A DNA stretch of 64,000 nucleotides from Neobacillus sp. PS3-34 (GTDB lineage Bacteria > Bacillota > Bacilli > Bacillales > Cytobacillaceae): NCBI RefSeq assembly GCF_030915465.1, contig NZ_CP133267.1:1054001-1118000 (forward strand). Direction: 5' to 3'. Numbering within the stretch: position 1 is the first letter of the stretch; the number at the start of each line of letters is the position of its first letter. Shown piece after piece: positions 9,065 through 18,027 of this stretch. Under the pieces are notes generated by a model. It ran no database searches. It was not told the origin of the DNA and worked only from the letters and a program-made list of their open reading frames with translations. Position numbers and translations under genes: made by a program.

Positions 9065-10058
9065 ACGATAATTCAACTATCGGCTTATTTAGGAGAATTC
9101 TTGTCCTGATTTCCTCAATCATTTTTTGCAGCCTTTCGTTTCTTTTTTCAGGCGGGATTTTCTTTAACAAAACGGAATAAATTGTTACATCCCTAAGCCT
9201 AAAAAAGAGCGGAATATGTTCCATTAAATTTTTCGGCACGTCATTGTGCTGCTGATACCCCTCTAGGAAATGTTTAAGAAAAGCTGATGAAAATTGCTCT
9301 TTCTCTGCCACTTCCGAATCTGGCCATCCATATAAAAGAGAATAATAAAGAGGAATCGCAATATCCGATGCAAACCAATGGTAAGCGCAGTCATCAAAAT
9401 CAAAAACATGAACGATTTCTCCATCGAAAAAGAAATTCCCTGTATGGAGATCTGTATGTAGCAATCCAAAATTATCCTGATTACATGGAAGGGAGTGAAG
9501 TTCAGCCAACAGCTGTTTGGTATTTTGAATCACAGTCTCATTGGAATCATATTTTTCAATTTCCAAAAGTTCTTCTTCGTGCCATGAAGGGCGGCGTACC
9601 ACTTTATTCCCTGGCTGGTATTCCTTTGTTAAAGCATGCATCTTCCCAATCGCTTTTCCCCATGCACGAAAAAGGTGCTCATTGAATTCCTCCGAACGCA
9701 CCTTCACGGCATGCCCAGGGACCTTAGAGTATAAACATGCATAAAACTCAGAACCATCCTCAGCTGCTAATGATTCAACGAGAAGGCTTCGAGAGGATTT
9801 ATAGGCTATTGGACATTCTACCCCATGTTTATTAAGATAGTTCATCCAATCAAGCTCAGATATAATATCCTCTTCTTTCCGGTGTGAGCTGTGCGTTACC
9901 CTAAGGATCAATGGTTCTCCCCCACGATATACTTCATATACGTAATTTTCGAAATCTCCAAGTTTTTTAAAATCTGAAGATAACGTGAATTTCCCTATAA
10001 AATCACTTAATATTTCTGGTTTAAATAATACTTCTACTGTAGTTTCCAATTTTTTCAC
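9063..10058 (-). CDS. aminoglycoside phosphotransferase-fold kinase (APH family)
   Basis: 331 aa with the APH/choline-kinase fold: the Brenner-type catalytic loop LLHTDLHTGNFFF (catalytic Asp) and the metal-binding DFDDCAYHWF segment. It starts with GTG at 10058, preceded by AAAGGATAAAG. The fold covers small-molecule kinases such as homoserine kinase II and fructosamine-type kinases, and this one is not specific enough to name a substrate. It stands alone. Antibiotic modification is possible but not supported by anything beyond the fold. Confidence 0.75.
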   Translation of the reverse strand: MKKLETTVEVLFKPEILSDFIGKFTLSSDFKKLGDFENYVYEVYRGGEPLILRVTHSSHRKEEDIISELDWMNYLNKHGVECPIAYKSSRSLLVESLAAEDGSEFYACLYSKVPGHAVKVRSEEFNEHLFRAWGKAIGKMHALTKEYQPGNKVVRRPSWHEEELLEIEKYDSNETVIQNTKQLLAELHSLPCNQDNFGLLHTDLHTGNFFFDGEIVHVFDFDDCAYHWFASDIAIPLYYSLLYGWPDSEVAEKEQFSSAFLKHFLEGYQQHNDVPKNLMEHIPLFFRLRDVTIYSVLLKKIPPEKRNERLQKMIEEIRTRILLNKPIVELS

Positions 10059-10149
10059 CTTTATCCTTTTAAATAAGATCGTTGTGGTATTGTCTATTAC
10101 CTTTTAAAATTATAATTTAAATATTATGAATTAAGCAAAATATATTGAA

Positions 10150-10177
10150 CAAAAAAAGAATGACATATGCCATCCTC
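10150..10177 (-). terminator. likely terminator of the hemerythrin gene
   Basis: On the minus strand a short stem around GATGGCATATGTCATTC is followed by TTTTTTT directly after the stop codon. The stem is imperfect. Confidence 0.55.
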
Positions 10178-10704
10178 TACTTGATTTCCTGTATTCTTCT
10201 GAAAAGCTCGGCCTTTTCTTCTTCCGAAAGCATCCTTTCAGCCATCGGGAATAAAACATTTTCTTCTTTTGAGAAATGTTCAGTCAAGATAAAATAAGCA
10301 TTCTTTATGAAACCAGCCAGCTCCTTTATTTTTTGCTCTGATATTTCATCCTTTGCCGATGTTTGTTCAATAAAAGTCCCAATTAATTTTTTTGCCTGGT
10401 CATGCTCATACTCCATTACAGCAATAGGGCCAGAGGTGGTTCCAATATATGTTCCCATCATCGGAAATAATACTCCCTCTTCACGTTCAGAATGAGGACC
10501 AAGCTCTGCCATAAACTCGGAAACCTTTTCTTTTAATCTATTGAAAGGATTCTCAGCTTGATATTCAGTTTCAATCTGCTTAACTAGAGAAAATATGCCC
10601 TCCAATTTATCAAGTAAGGAAGGATGTTCATTTTTCAATTGGTTTAACCCTACAGACAGTTTGCCTGAAACCAATCCACCAAATCCACTCATACAGCCGC
10701 TCAT
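10177..10704 (-). CDS. hemerythrin HHE domain protein
   Basis: 175 aa with a four-helix hemerythrin fold: KNEHPSLL, GPHSEREEGVLFP, EYEHDQAKKL and LTEHFSKEENVLFP supply the His and Glu di-iron ligands. The head MSGCMSG carries two Cys residues. Such proteins sense or buffer oxygen and nitric oxide or help repair iron-sulphur clusters; it lacks the N-terminal domain of full RIC/ScdA proteins. An FNR/Crp-like palindrome lies about 62 bp upstream, in keeping with control by oxygen limitation or NO. The precise role is inferred. Confidence 0.85.
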   Translation of the reverse strand: MSGCMSGFGGLVSGKLSVGLNQLKNEHPSLLDKLEGIFSLVKQIETEYQAENPFNRLKEKVSEFMAELGPHSEREEGVLFPMMGTYIGTTSGPIAVMEYEHDQAKKLIGTFIEQTSAKDEISEQKIKELAGFIKNAYFILTEHFSKEENVLFPMAERMLSEEEKAELFRRIQEIK

Positions 10705-10765
10705 TTAAAATGCTCCTCTCAAATCAATTTATACCAACAGTATAGCTAACACCATTATAAAAAGT

Positions 10766-10781
10766 TGTGACCCTAGTCACT
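10766..10781 (-). promoter_or_regulatory. FNR/Crp-like operator upstream of the hemerythrin gene
   Basis: TGTGA-CCCTAG-TCACT matches the half-sites of the FNR/Crp consensus TGTGA-N6-TCACA with one mismatch. It sits in the 232-bp gap between the hemerythrin gene and the divergent gene at 10937, so it could act on either. Confidence 0.5.
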
Positions 10782-10936
10782 TTATTTCCTTTCAAGCTTG
10801 AAAGCAGCTTTTTGGACATGAATTATTCACAATTAATGGAAACGCTTTTATTTTTCATAAAATTTTAACATTTTAATCACAATATTATGGAAAATCCACA
10901 TATAATATAGTTAAAAGCTATTAGGGAGGGCTATAA

Positions 10937-11288
10937 ATGTACAATCCTCATTATCGGGATTTTTATCAGAAACCATTAATTCCAATCGGCTTGAAAGACA
11001 AGCTGGCGCTTATGGAAGCTGAATTTGCTCCTCCGGCTGCAGCACGTTCCACTCACTGGCTCATCGCCTTCAGAAGGCCAGCCTGCATCTCCTGGCGAAG
11101 AGTATTTCCATTGGAAGGTCAGCATTTATCCTTCTGATTCAGATGGATCCTTCTCCTGGAATCAACCCTACTATTCTTCACCGCATCTTGATTGCTTCAA
11201 TAAAGCGATAGATGTGGCAAAATCATTTGAAAATTACAGCCGGAATGATGAGATAACCTCTTCAGGTATACAAGAGAAAATAAGCTAA
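10937..11288 (+). CDS. hypothetical protein (frame broken)
   Basis: The start is firm: GGGAGGG then ATG, giving MYNPHYRDFYQKPLIPIG. The first frame stops at 11137, but an overlapping frame continues as SEGQPASPGEEYFHWKVSIY and ends at 11288. Removing one base between about 11060 and 11085 would give one protein of about 116 aa. I do not recognise the family; the sequence is rich in Pro, Tyr and Ser and has no signal peptide. The FNR-like box upstream might also serve it. The break is probably a sequence error. Confidence 0.55.
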
Positions 11289-11420
11289 TCCCCTTTCTTT
11301 ATTCCCCCTGCTTCACCCTTTCTTTTTACAACTCCTTGTGAAAAACCTTACATATAGTGTTAATATCGACATTTCTCTCCAAAATCTACGATTATAAAAA
11401 TATACATATATAAATAAATA

Positions 11421-11473
11421 AGACTGTTCCAAAAAAGCCGAATCAATCCGGCTATTTGGACCAGTCTCTTTTA
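11421..11473. terminator. bidirectional terminator, convergent genes
   Basis: The stem GACTG.TCCAAA..AGCCG pairs with CGGCT.TTTGGA.CAGTC around a short loop (AATCAAT), followed by CTCTTTTATTT. It separates the hypothetical gene from fixX. Confidence 0.8.
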
Positions 11474-11505
11474 TTTGGAAAATATCTTATTTATTACTTT
11501 TCCTG

Positions 11506-11790
11506 TTACGCCATCCGGAAGACAATACCATGGCCGCCTTTTGGATATTCCCATTTTATATTCTGATAAGGACAGCCAATCCTGCAGCTGCCGCATTCAT
11601 GGCAGCCTTCATATCCGACCTGCATGCGCTTCCCTTCCCACTTGTATACTTCTGCCGGACAAAAGACCGTACAAATCTTGTCAGGGCACTGTGTCATGCA
11701 CACATCATGATCCAACACAGTCAGATGGGACTTCGTGTCACACTTAAACCTAAGCAAATACTGTTTTTCCTCGATGTTTTTTGTCGACAT
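11506..11790 (-). CDS. fixX: FixX ferredoxin-like protein
   Basis: 94 aa ferredoxin with two cysteine clusters: CMTQCPDKICTVFCP and CHECGSCRIGCP. Only the second has the full CxxCxxC spacing; this pattern is typical of FixX, which passes electrons to or from the FixC flavoprotein and quinone. It is the last gene of fixABCX, starting at 11790 directly after the fixC stop codon (11791). The bidirectional terminator follows. Confidence 0.9.
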   Translation of the reverse strand: MSTKNIEEKQYLLRFKCDTKSHLTVLDHDVCMTQCPDKICTVFCPAEVYKWEGKRMQVGYEGCHECGSCRIGCPYQNIKWEYPKGGHGIVFRMA

Positions 11791-13082
11791 TTATTTCACC
11801 GCCTTCCATGCACGATACATATCTTGGATCACACGGATAGTGCCTCTTTCTGCAGTGATGCTCTTCATGATTTCTTTTTGCTTATCGCGTTTAGGGGTGC
11901 CATCAACCGTAAAGAATTTACTCATGGCCTTATTCATTATCGGTACATATTCTTTAAAGTACTGAGGGTATTTTTCAAACGTATGTGCCGCATCTTTGTA
12001 TTTCTCGAGATCTTTTATTATAAAGCTGTTGTATAGTGCTTCTCGGTAACTGTTAAGGCCCGATTCACTAAAATCATTGCTGTTCTTGGCTCTAATAACA
12101 GCTTCTGCAGCCATTTTCCCTGATGACATGGCCATATTTGAGCCTTCACGGTGTATGGCATTGACTAGTTGGGCAGCATCTCCTATCACCAATACTCCAT
12201 TGCCTGCCACCTTAGGGACAGAACGGAAGCCTCCCTCAGGTATGAGGTGGGCAAGATATTCGGCTGATTCTCCGCCCTGAAGCATCGACTTCAGCATAGG
12301 ATGATTTTTTAAATAATCCAGAAGGTCATAAGGCTTCAATTTCGCCTTTATCATGCTGGACAGGGTGGTTCCTACACCAATGTTGAGGCTGTCTTTATTT
12401 GTATAAAGAAATGCTGTTCCCAAATTCCCCTTTGTAGAGTCACCGAAAATTTCTATTGTCGTGCCCTGGTTATCTTCTAGGTTAAAGCGGTCATTAATCT
12501 TCTCTTTCGGCATATTGATTACTTCCATTACCGTAAGGGCGACTTCATCCGGCCTGAATTCCTTATGGAAACCAAGCTGCTTGGATAGCAGGGAGTTGAC
12601 ACCATCAGCAAGAACCACTACATCCGCATATACCTCACCATCAGGACGGTCTGTACGCACTCCGATAACCTTACCGTTTTCGACGATACATTCCATTACT
12701 ACTGTTTCGTTGATTAATAATGCACCAGCTTCTACTGCCTTTTGTGCAAACCATTGATCAAACTGAGCCCGTAAAACAGTAAAATTGTTATAAGGCTCCA
12801 TTCCCCATTCCAAGCCCTTATATCCGAAGGAAACTACAGACTCTTTATCCATCATCCAAAAGCGCTGCTCGATTACTGGCCTTTCAAGAGGTGCTTCTTT
12901 CCAAAATTCAGGAATCAGCTCCTCTAACTGTTTTCGGTATAAAACACCTCCCATCACGTTTTTGCTTCCAGGGTATTCTCCTCTTTCAATCAGCAAAACC
13001 TTAAGCCCGCTCTTGCTGATACAAGAGCGCAAGCTGATCCGGCCGCTGCCCCGACTACGATCACATCAAATTTTTCAGGCAT
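11791..13082 (-). CDS. fixC: FixC, electron-transfer flavoprotein:quinone oxidoreductase (frame broken near start)
   Basis: An ETF-QO/FixC flavoprotein of about 430 aa that links the FixAB flavoprotein to the quinone pool. From the ATG at 13082 the frame reads MPEKFDVIVVGAAAGSACAL, then shifts at about 13010-13030 into ISKSGLKVLLIERGEYPGSK and on to a normal C-terminus with GDAAQLVNAIHREG. The FAD glycine motif reads GAAAGS rather than the usual GxGPAGS, so one residue may also be missing there. The start overlaps the etfA stop by 8 nt, showing translational coupling. I read the anomalies as sequence errors in a GC-rich stretch. Confidence 0.85.
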
Positions 13083-14105
13083 AGCTGAATTCACCGCCTT
13101 TTTCATTACTGACTAGTTTAAATTGCTCAATAAGTTTAGGGATAATTTCCATGGCGTCCCCGACAATTCCATAAGTGGCTACGTCAAAAATGGGCGCATT
13201 TGGATCTTTATTAATAGCAATGATGAATTCTGAGTTTTTCATTCCGACGATATGCTGAATGGCTCCTGACAAAGCAACAGCGAAATAAATTTTTGGAGTA
13301 ACCGTCTCGCCCGTCTGGCCAATTTGAAGATGATGGGGAAGCCACCCAGCCTCAACTACATCCCTTGTTCCTCCTACGCTTGCACCGATCGTTTCAGCGA
13401 GCTCATATAAAATCTGAAAATTTTGGATGTCTCCCATGCCTTTACCACCGCAAATAATCACATGGGCATCCGCAAGGCTCGCTTTTTTTGTTACGTCCTT
13501 CACAATTTGAAGTACTTTTGTTCGCATATCCTCTTCAGAAAGCGATATCGTTTCTTCAATAATTTTTCCTTTTCTTCCTTCATCCGGCTCAAGAGCTTTC
13601 ATTACCTTCGGCCTGACGGTCGCCATTTGCGGCGGTGTTTTTTACAAAGAATGGTCGCCATAATATTTCCCCCAAATGCAGGGCGGCTGGCTTCCAGCAA
13701 TCGATTATCTGCGTCAACATCCAACATGGTTGTATCTGCTGTCAGTCCCGTATTTAAGTCAGTCGCAACTGCACTGGCCAAATCCTTTCCATTCGGTGTC
13801 GCTCCATATAGAAAAATTTCTGGCTTGTACTTCTCAGCAAGAAGTATTACGCATTTCATATAGGATTCTGTCCGATAATCTTTCAATACGGAATGATCTA
13901 TGACATATACTTCATCAGCACCGCTTGCAATCACTTGATTACATAAAGGTTTAACACCTTCCCCCAGCAACACACCTGCCAGCGGAACATTTAATTTTTC
14001 AGCGAGCTTACGGCCAGCCCCCAGCAGTTCAAGGGAAACACCCTCGATCACTCCTTCATTCTGCTCTATGAATACCCAGACTCCCTGGTATTCCTCCAGT
14101 TTCAT
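13075..14105 (-). CDS. fixB: FixB / electron transfer flavoprotein alpha subunit (frame broken)
   Basis: ETF alpha subunit of about 343 aa. It starts at ATG 14105 (MKLEEYQGVWVFIEQ) with GAGGAGG just upstream, not at the TTG further out. The frame breaks at about 13628-13636; adding one C gives ILCKKHRPQMATVRPKV. The C-terminal FAD domain has the ETF-alpha signature GGTRDVVEAGW..HLQIGQTG and AINKDPNAPIFDVATYGIVGD. It pairs with FixA and, with FixCX, performs flavin-based electron bifurcation in characterised systems. Confidence 0.92.
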
Positions 14106-14141
14106 TGGAACTCCTCCTCGCAACAGCTTTTCTTTTGTTTA

Positions 14142-14965
14142 TTAGTTTGAAGATTGTAGAGTGAACAGCTCTTTTTTCTCCATTAATAGCTCTATCAACT
14201 GATTAACCTGCTGGTCTGCAGAACCTTCAAGCCTTTTACCGCCTTCGGGTTTGGGTGGAGAAAACATTTTCCCTACAATGGTCGGTGAACCCTTCAAGCC
14301 TAACTGTGCCCGATCTACATTTTCCAGGTCACTCACTGCCCAAATTGCAGGTTCATACCGAGCCGCTTTTATCATGTTTGTAAGCGGTGAATAGTCGATT
14401 TCATTTATTTCTTTTTCAACGGTCAGCAAACATGGCAGTTCAGCCTGTATCAATTCATATCCGTTGGTTAATTTCCTTTTTATTAGTACGGTTCTTTCAC
14501 TCCTGTTAATTTCTGTTATTTCTATTACATTCGTTATTGGCGGAATATCCATCCTTCTAGCAATCCCAGGACCTACCTGTCCAGTATCACCATCAATGGC
14601 ATGCTTGCCGCATATCACCATATCAACCGGGATTTCCTTGTTGATTCTCTCAAGTGCTTTTGAAAGAGCATAACTGGTTGCAAGTGTGTCAGCACCTGCA
14701 AAAGCTCGGTCAGAAATTAAATATCCCCTGTCAGCTCCGATTTCAATACTTTTCTTTATTACTGCGGTCGCCTGGGCGTGCCCATTGATAGAACGGAAAT
14801 AGTGCCGCCTGTCAGTTCTTTAATTTTAACTGCCGCCTGGACTGCATGGCCGTCATATGGATTTAATATGGCAGGTGCGCTGCGGCGGTCGAGTGTGTTT
14901 GTCTTGGGATTAATTTTAATAATTTTTGTATCAGGAACTTGTTTGACACATACCACAATATGCAT
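14142..14965 (-). CDS. fixA: FixA / electron transfer flavoprotein beta subunit (frame broken)
   Basis: ETF beta subunit, about 274 aa, first gene of the operon. It starts at ATG 14965 (MHIVVCVKQVPDTKIIKINP) with GAGGAGGG 10 nt upstream. The frame ends at ...SMGTPRRPQ; one extra C at about 14775 gives SMGTPQATAVIKK and rejoins ADRGYLISDRAFAGADTLAT, the AMP/FAD-binding ETF-beta signature, then CGKHAIDGDTGQVGPGIA. The presence of all four fix genes in order argues for a bifurcating complex and not a simple beta-oxidation ETF. Confidence 0.92.
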
Positions 14966-15378
14966 GAAGAAATTTCCCTCCTCTATAGAGTGTAAAAATG
15001 GAAGCAGTTGCCTCCCTTTATATTTGAAAATGCTTGTTATTACGATATATGAATCGCAATATAAGCATAGTACAAAACAATAAAGAATTTTATGGTAGGT
15101 TTTACGGGTACAGTGATGTTTGTAAAAAATACGAATAGAATATGGAATAGACTGAAAGTGCTTGGTTATCAATTTTTATTCTGAAGTTTTCTATGAAGCT
15201 TGGACAATGGAAGACATATTAAGACAGAAACTAACCTACAATACTACTATAAAAAATATACAGATATAGACAATGATAAATATCACAGTTGTGGATTGGG
15301 ATATCCTAAAAAATTGGCTGTTTTCTACAAGATTGTTGTTTTGCAAATAGGTTTTTAAAAGCAAATCGTTGAAAAAGA
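14966..15378. other. 413-bp gap upstream of fixA, no gene seen
   Basis: AT-rich sequence that should hold the fixABCX promoter on the minus strand. I find no convincing sigma-A hexamer pair, no FNR-like box, no tRNA and no ORF with a ribosome binding site. Confidence 0.5.
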
Positions 15379-15568
15379 AGTTGATTGGAGCGGAAGGTGC
15401 AGCTCCTCGAAAATGCTCTCGCATTTCCTTCGTGCGATGTTGATTCTAGGAAGATGATTCAACGTCCTGCGGGAGCAGCGGGACAGGTGAGACCCCACAG
15501 GCGCTATGCGCCGAGGAGGCTCACCGCCCGCCCCGCGGAAAGCGAGCATCCTGTAGTGGAGATCAACT
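15379..15568. repeat. 190-bp structured Bacillaceae-type repeat
   Basis: Bounded by AGTTGAT (15379-15385) and ATCAACT (15562-15568), which pair. Inside are GGCGC-tat-GCGCC (15501-15513 region) and phrases such as GACAGGTGAGACCCC and GAGGAGGCTCACCG that I recall from a high-copy GC-rich intergenic repeat of many Bacillaceae genomes. Positions 15404-15447 contain a hairpin plus TTTCCTTCGTGCGATG that is also found in the 306-bp repeat, so this copy is composite. Its GC content is far above its surroundings. ORFs through it are shadows. Confidence 0.8.
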
Positions 15569-15605
15569 ACTCCTTAAATAGCAACAAAGTATTCGAAAAC
15601 AGCCA

Positions 15606-15646
15606 AAAAATAAAAGGAAGATTCCGCAGCTGGAATCTTCCTTTTC
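15606..15646. terminator. terminator of the Spo0E-like gene
   Basis: A perfect stem AAAAGGAAGATTCC / GGAATCTTCCTTTT with a 6-nt loop lies just after the minus-strand stop codon at 15653. Confidence 0.85.
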
Positions 15647-15652
15647 ATATAT

Positions 15653-15900
15653 TCACTTATACCAATACTTCCTCGGCCTGGAAATCAACAATTGCTGAAA
15701 GGAAATTCCAAACTTCAGCTCCCCTTGCCAGGGGCAGGGGGCTTGTTGATATTCATTAATCAATACATCAAGTTCCTGACTATATTTAATCGTTAATTCA
15801 TTTGTAAAACCATTAATCAATGCACAGCTAATCATTTTTTCTCTTTGGGCATTTATTTCAATTAGGATATTTTCCAGCCGCGATTATTTTTCTGGTACAA
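15653..15900 (-). CDS. Spo0E-family aspartyl-phosphate phosphatase (frame broken)
   Basis: A short two-helix protein of about 81 aa whose core QREKMISCALINGFTNELT is followed by YSQELDVLINEYQ, the Spo0E signature (SQxLD). Family members dephosphorylate Spo0A~P and hold back sporulation. The best start is TTG at 15900, behind GGAGGAG; the frame then needs one extra A in the run at 15870-15873 to read WKNILIEINAQ. Without it only the ATG at 15835 is open. The C-terminal tail after EYQQ is longer than usual. Confidence 0.75.
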
Positions 15901-16148
15901 CTTATTTCTCCTCCTAAATTTCCCATATGCCTTTCTTCGTTTGAAAAAGTTGGCTACCTGATGCATTATGACAAGTATTTTCTCTAAAGTAAATGCTTTC
16001 GCAAAAGAAGACAAAACATTCTAATTATCTTGATTTTCGACAATATTTTTGTTGTTATTCAAGCATTTTACGACAAGAATCCCCGAGTTTTAATTGCCAT
16101 ATTTTGTATTATTTGATATTTTTTTAGAAGAGAAAGGAGGAAAATAAT

Positions 16149-16562
16149 TTGTATCCGATTAACCATATTTGCCTTTCTGTAGCTAATCTAGAAACTTCAA
16201 TAACATTTTATGAAAATATCTTCGGTGCACGCTTGCTTTTAAAAGGAAGGACCACCTGTTATTTTGATTTAAACGGCGTTTGGCTTGCTTTAAATGTCCA
16301 AAACGATATCCCGAGGGACGAAATCCGTCACTCCTATACTCACATTGCTTTTACCGTACCTAAGGAGGAAATGAAGACTTTGGAGGAAAAACTTAAAGCA
16401 TTAAAGGTGAACATTTTAAATGGACGGGAGAGACATGAACGGGATGCACATTCATTATATTTTGAAGATCCTGACGGCCATAAATTCGAATTCCATAGCG
16501 GAACTCTTCAGGAAAGACTTGATTATTACCGGGATGAAAAGCCGCATATGAAGTTCTACTAA
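16149..16562 (+). CDS. fosB: FosB metallothiol transferase (bacillithiol-dependent)
   Basis: 137 aa glyoxalase/VOC-fold enzyme. In FosB it adds bacillithiol to fosfomycin, opening the epoxide. The metal ligands are visible: His in INHICLSV, His in YTHIAFTV and Glu in KFEFHSG; the ending TLQERLDYYRDEK is FosB-specific. Length is normal. The start is TTG at 16149, 8 nt after AAAGGAGG; no ATG fits. It is monocistronic, and downstream is the 52-bp repeat array with no clear terminator. Confidence 0.93.
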   Translation: MYPINHICLSVANLETSITFYENIFGARLLLKGRTTCYFDLNGVWLALNVQNDIPRDEIRHSYTHIAFTVPKEEMKTLEEKLKALKVNILNGRERHERDAHSLYFEDPDGHKFEFHSGTLQERLDYYRDEKPHMKFY

Positions 16563-16651
16563 AAATAGGCTTTTATCATAAACTTTTTTATGCTCTTAAT
16601 TCGTACCCACTTTTAGAGGCAGTCAAGACAAGTATTATTGAATTTAATGGT

Positions 16652-17410
16652 ACTCGAGACCGAATCATGGGTGTATTCAGACAGGTTTAATCATATCAAG
16701 AGCATTCGAGACCGAATCATGGGTGTATTCAGACAGGGTTGATCATATCAAGAGCATTCGAGTCCGAATCACGGGTGTATTCAGACAGGTTTGATCCATT
16801 CAAAGGCATTCGAGTCAGAAACAGAGGTGTATACAGACAGGGTTGATCCATTCAAAGGCACTCGAGTCCGAATCATGGGTGTATTCAGACAGGGTTGATC
16901 ATATCAAGAGCATTCGAGACCGAATCATGGGTGTATTCAGACAGGTTTAATCATATCAAGAGCATTCGAGACCGAATCATGGGTGTATTCAGACAGGTTT
17001 AATCATATCAAGAGCATTCGAGACCGAATCATGGGTGTATTCAGACAGGTTTAATCATATCAAGAGCATTCGAGACCGAATCATGGGTGCATTCAGACAG
17101 GTTTAATCATATCAAGAGCATTCGAGTCCGAATCATGGGTGTATTCAGACAGGGTTGATCATATCAAGAGCATTCGAGTCCGAATCACGGGTGTATTCAG
17201 ACAGGTTTGATCCATTCAAAGGCATTCGAGTCAGAATCAGAGGTGTATACAGACAGGGTTGATCCATTCAAAGGCATTCGAGTCCGAATCATGGGTGTAT
17301 TCAGACAGGGTTGATCCATTCAAAGGTATTCGAGTCAGAACCTAGAGCGACTACTAGCAGGTTTGATGAAATGAAGGATAATCGAGTCTCTAATTAGAGG
17401 ATTAAGGTAC
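16652..17410. repeat. tandem array of 52-bp units (14 full units plus a decayed one)
   Basis: Units start at 16652, 16704, 16756 and every 52 bp to 17328, with a degenerate unit from 17380. Each begins ATTCGAGNCCGAATCATGGG, in which ATTCG/CGAAT can pair, and ends in ATCATATCAAGAGC or ATCCATTCAAAGGC. Three consecutive units (16912, 16964, 17016) are identical. The four-unit block 16704-16911 is repeated as 17120-17327. 52 is not a multiple of three, and there are no spacers, so it is neither coding nor CRISPR. It fills the convergent gap between fosB and mtnD. Confidence 0.95.
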
Positions 17411-17432
17411 AAACTCTTAATAATTTAATTTA

Positions 17433-17467
17433 TAAAAAAAGCCGGCTGATGTATGTTATCAGCCGGC
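17433..17467 (-). terminator. terminator of the mtnWXBD operon
   Basis: A perfect 10-bp stem GCCGGCTGAT / ATCAGCCGGC with 7-nt loop is followed on the minus strand by TTTTTTT. Confidence 0.9.
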
Positions 17468-17477
17468 AGTTTGCTAT

Positions 17478-17990
17478 TTATTGAGCAACTTCTTCTTTAT
17501 TATAAATCGGCACCCAGCCTTCGGTCGTAACGAAAATTCTAACAGCAACCACTTTGCGGTCATCTTGGAGGGTAAAATAGTGCCGCACATTTTCAGGGAC
17601 TGAAATTAAGTCTCCTGGCTCAAGGAATACTTCAAAAAATTCTCCATCTTTCCCCTGGATAACAAACACACCGTGGCCGCTTACGATAAAACGGACCTCG
17701 TCATCTGTATGGTGGTGTTCCTGCTGAAAGTTTTGTAAAAGCTGTTCAAGGTTGGGCGTGTTTTCAGACAGCGAAATAACATCCTGTGCCTCGTAGCCCC
17801 TTCTTGCTGATATATCTGATATTTCTCCAGCGAAGGCAGTAAGAATTGCTGCCTTTTCCTCGTCTGATAGTAAATACTTTTCCACTAATTCCGTTGGCAA
17901 TTTGGAAATGTCCCAGTTTTCATAAATAACTTCCTGGCTGTCCAGGAACCGGCTTACCTCTTCTTTACCATGAATTTCTTCTTCTCGCAT
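17478..17990 (-). CDS. mtnD: acireductone dioxygenase MtnD
   Basis: Cupin dioxygenase of methionine salvage, converting acireductone to 2-keto-4-methylthiobutyrate and formate with Fe(II). The metal motif is visible in HHHTDDEVRFIVSGHG and in the later NVRHYF. The open frame starts MREEEIHGKEE at 17990, but a better start (ATG at 18010, after GAGGAAGAG, reading MAFIKF) is one base out of frame, so a base is probably missing near 17991. It is the last gene of mtnWXBD, 37 nt after mtnB. Confidence 0.92.
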   Translation of the reverse strand: MREEEIHGKEEVSRFLDSQEVIYENWDISKLPTELVEKYLLSDEEKAAILTAFAGEISDISARRGYEAQDVISLSENTPNLEQLLQNFQQEHHHTDDEVRFIVSGHGVFVIQGKDGEFFEVFLEPGDLISVPENVRHYFTLQDDRKVVAVRIFVTTEGWVPIYNKEEVAQ

Positions 17991-18027
17991 TGAAATTTAA
18001 TAAATGCCATTTTTCTCTTCCTCTCTA

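Noticed and set aside
15385..15759. 124-aa ORF across the 190-bp repeat
   Set aside because: It overlaps the structured repeat, a terminator and the Spo0E-like gene; its residues reflect GC-rich repeat sequence.
16652..17410. CRISPR array
   Set aside because: Units are directly adjacent with no unique spacers, unit length is constant at 52 bp, and no cas genes are near.
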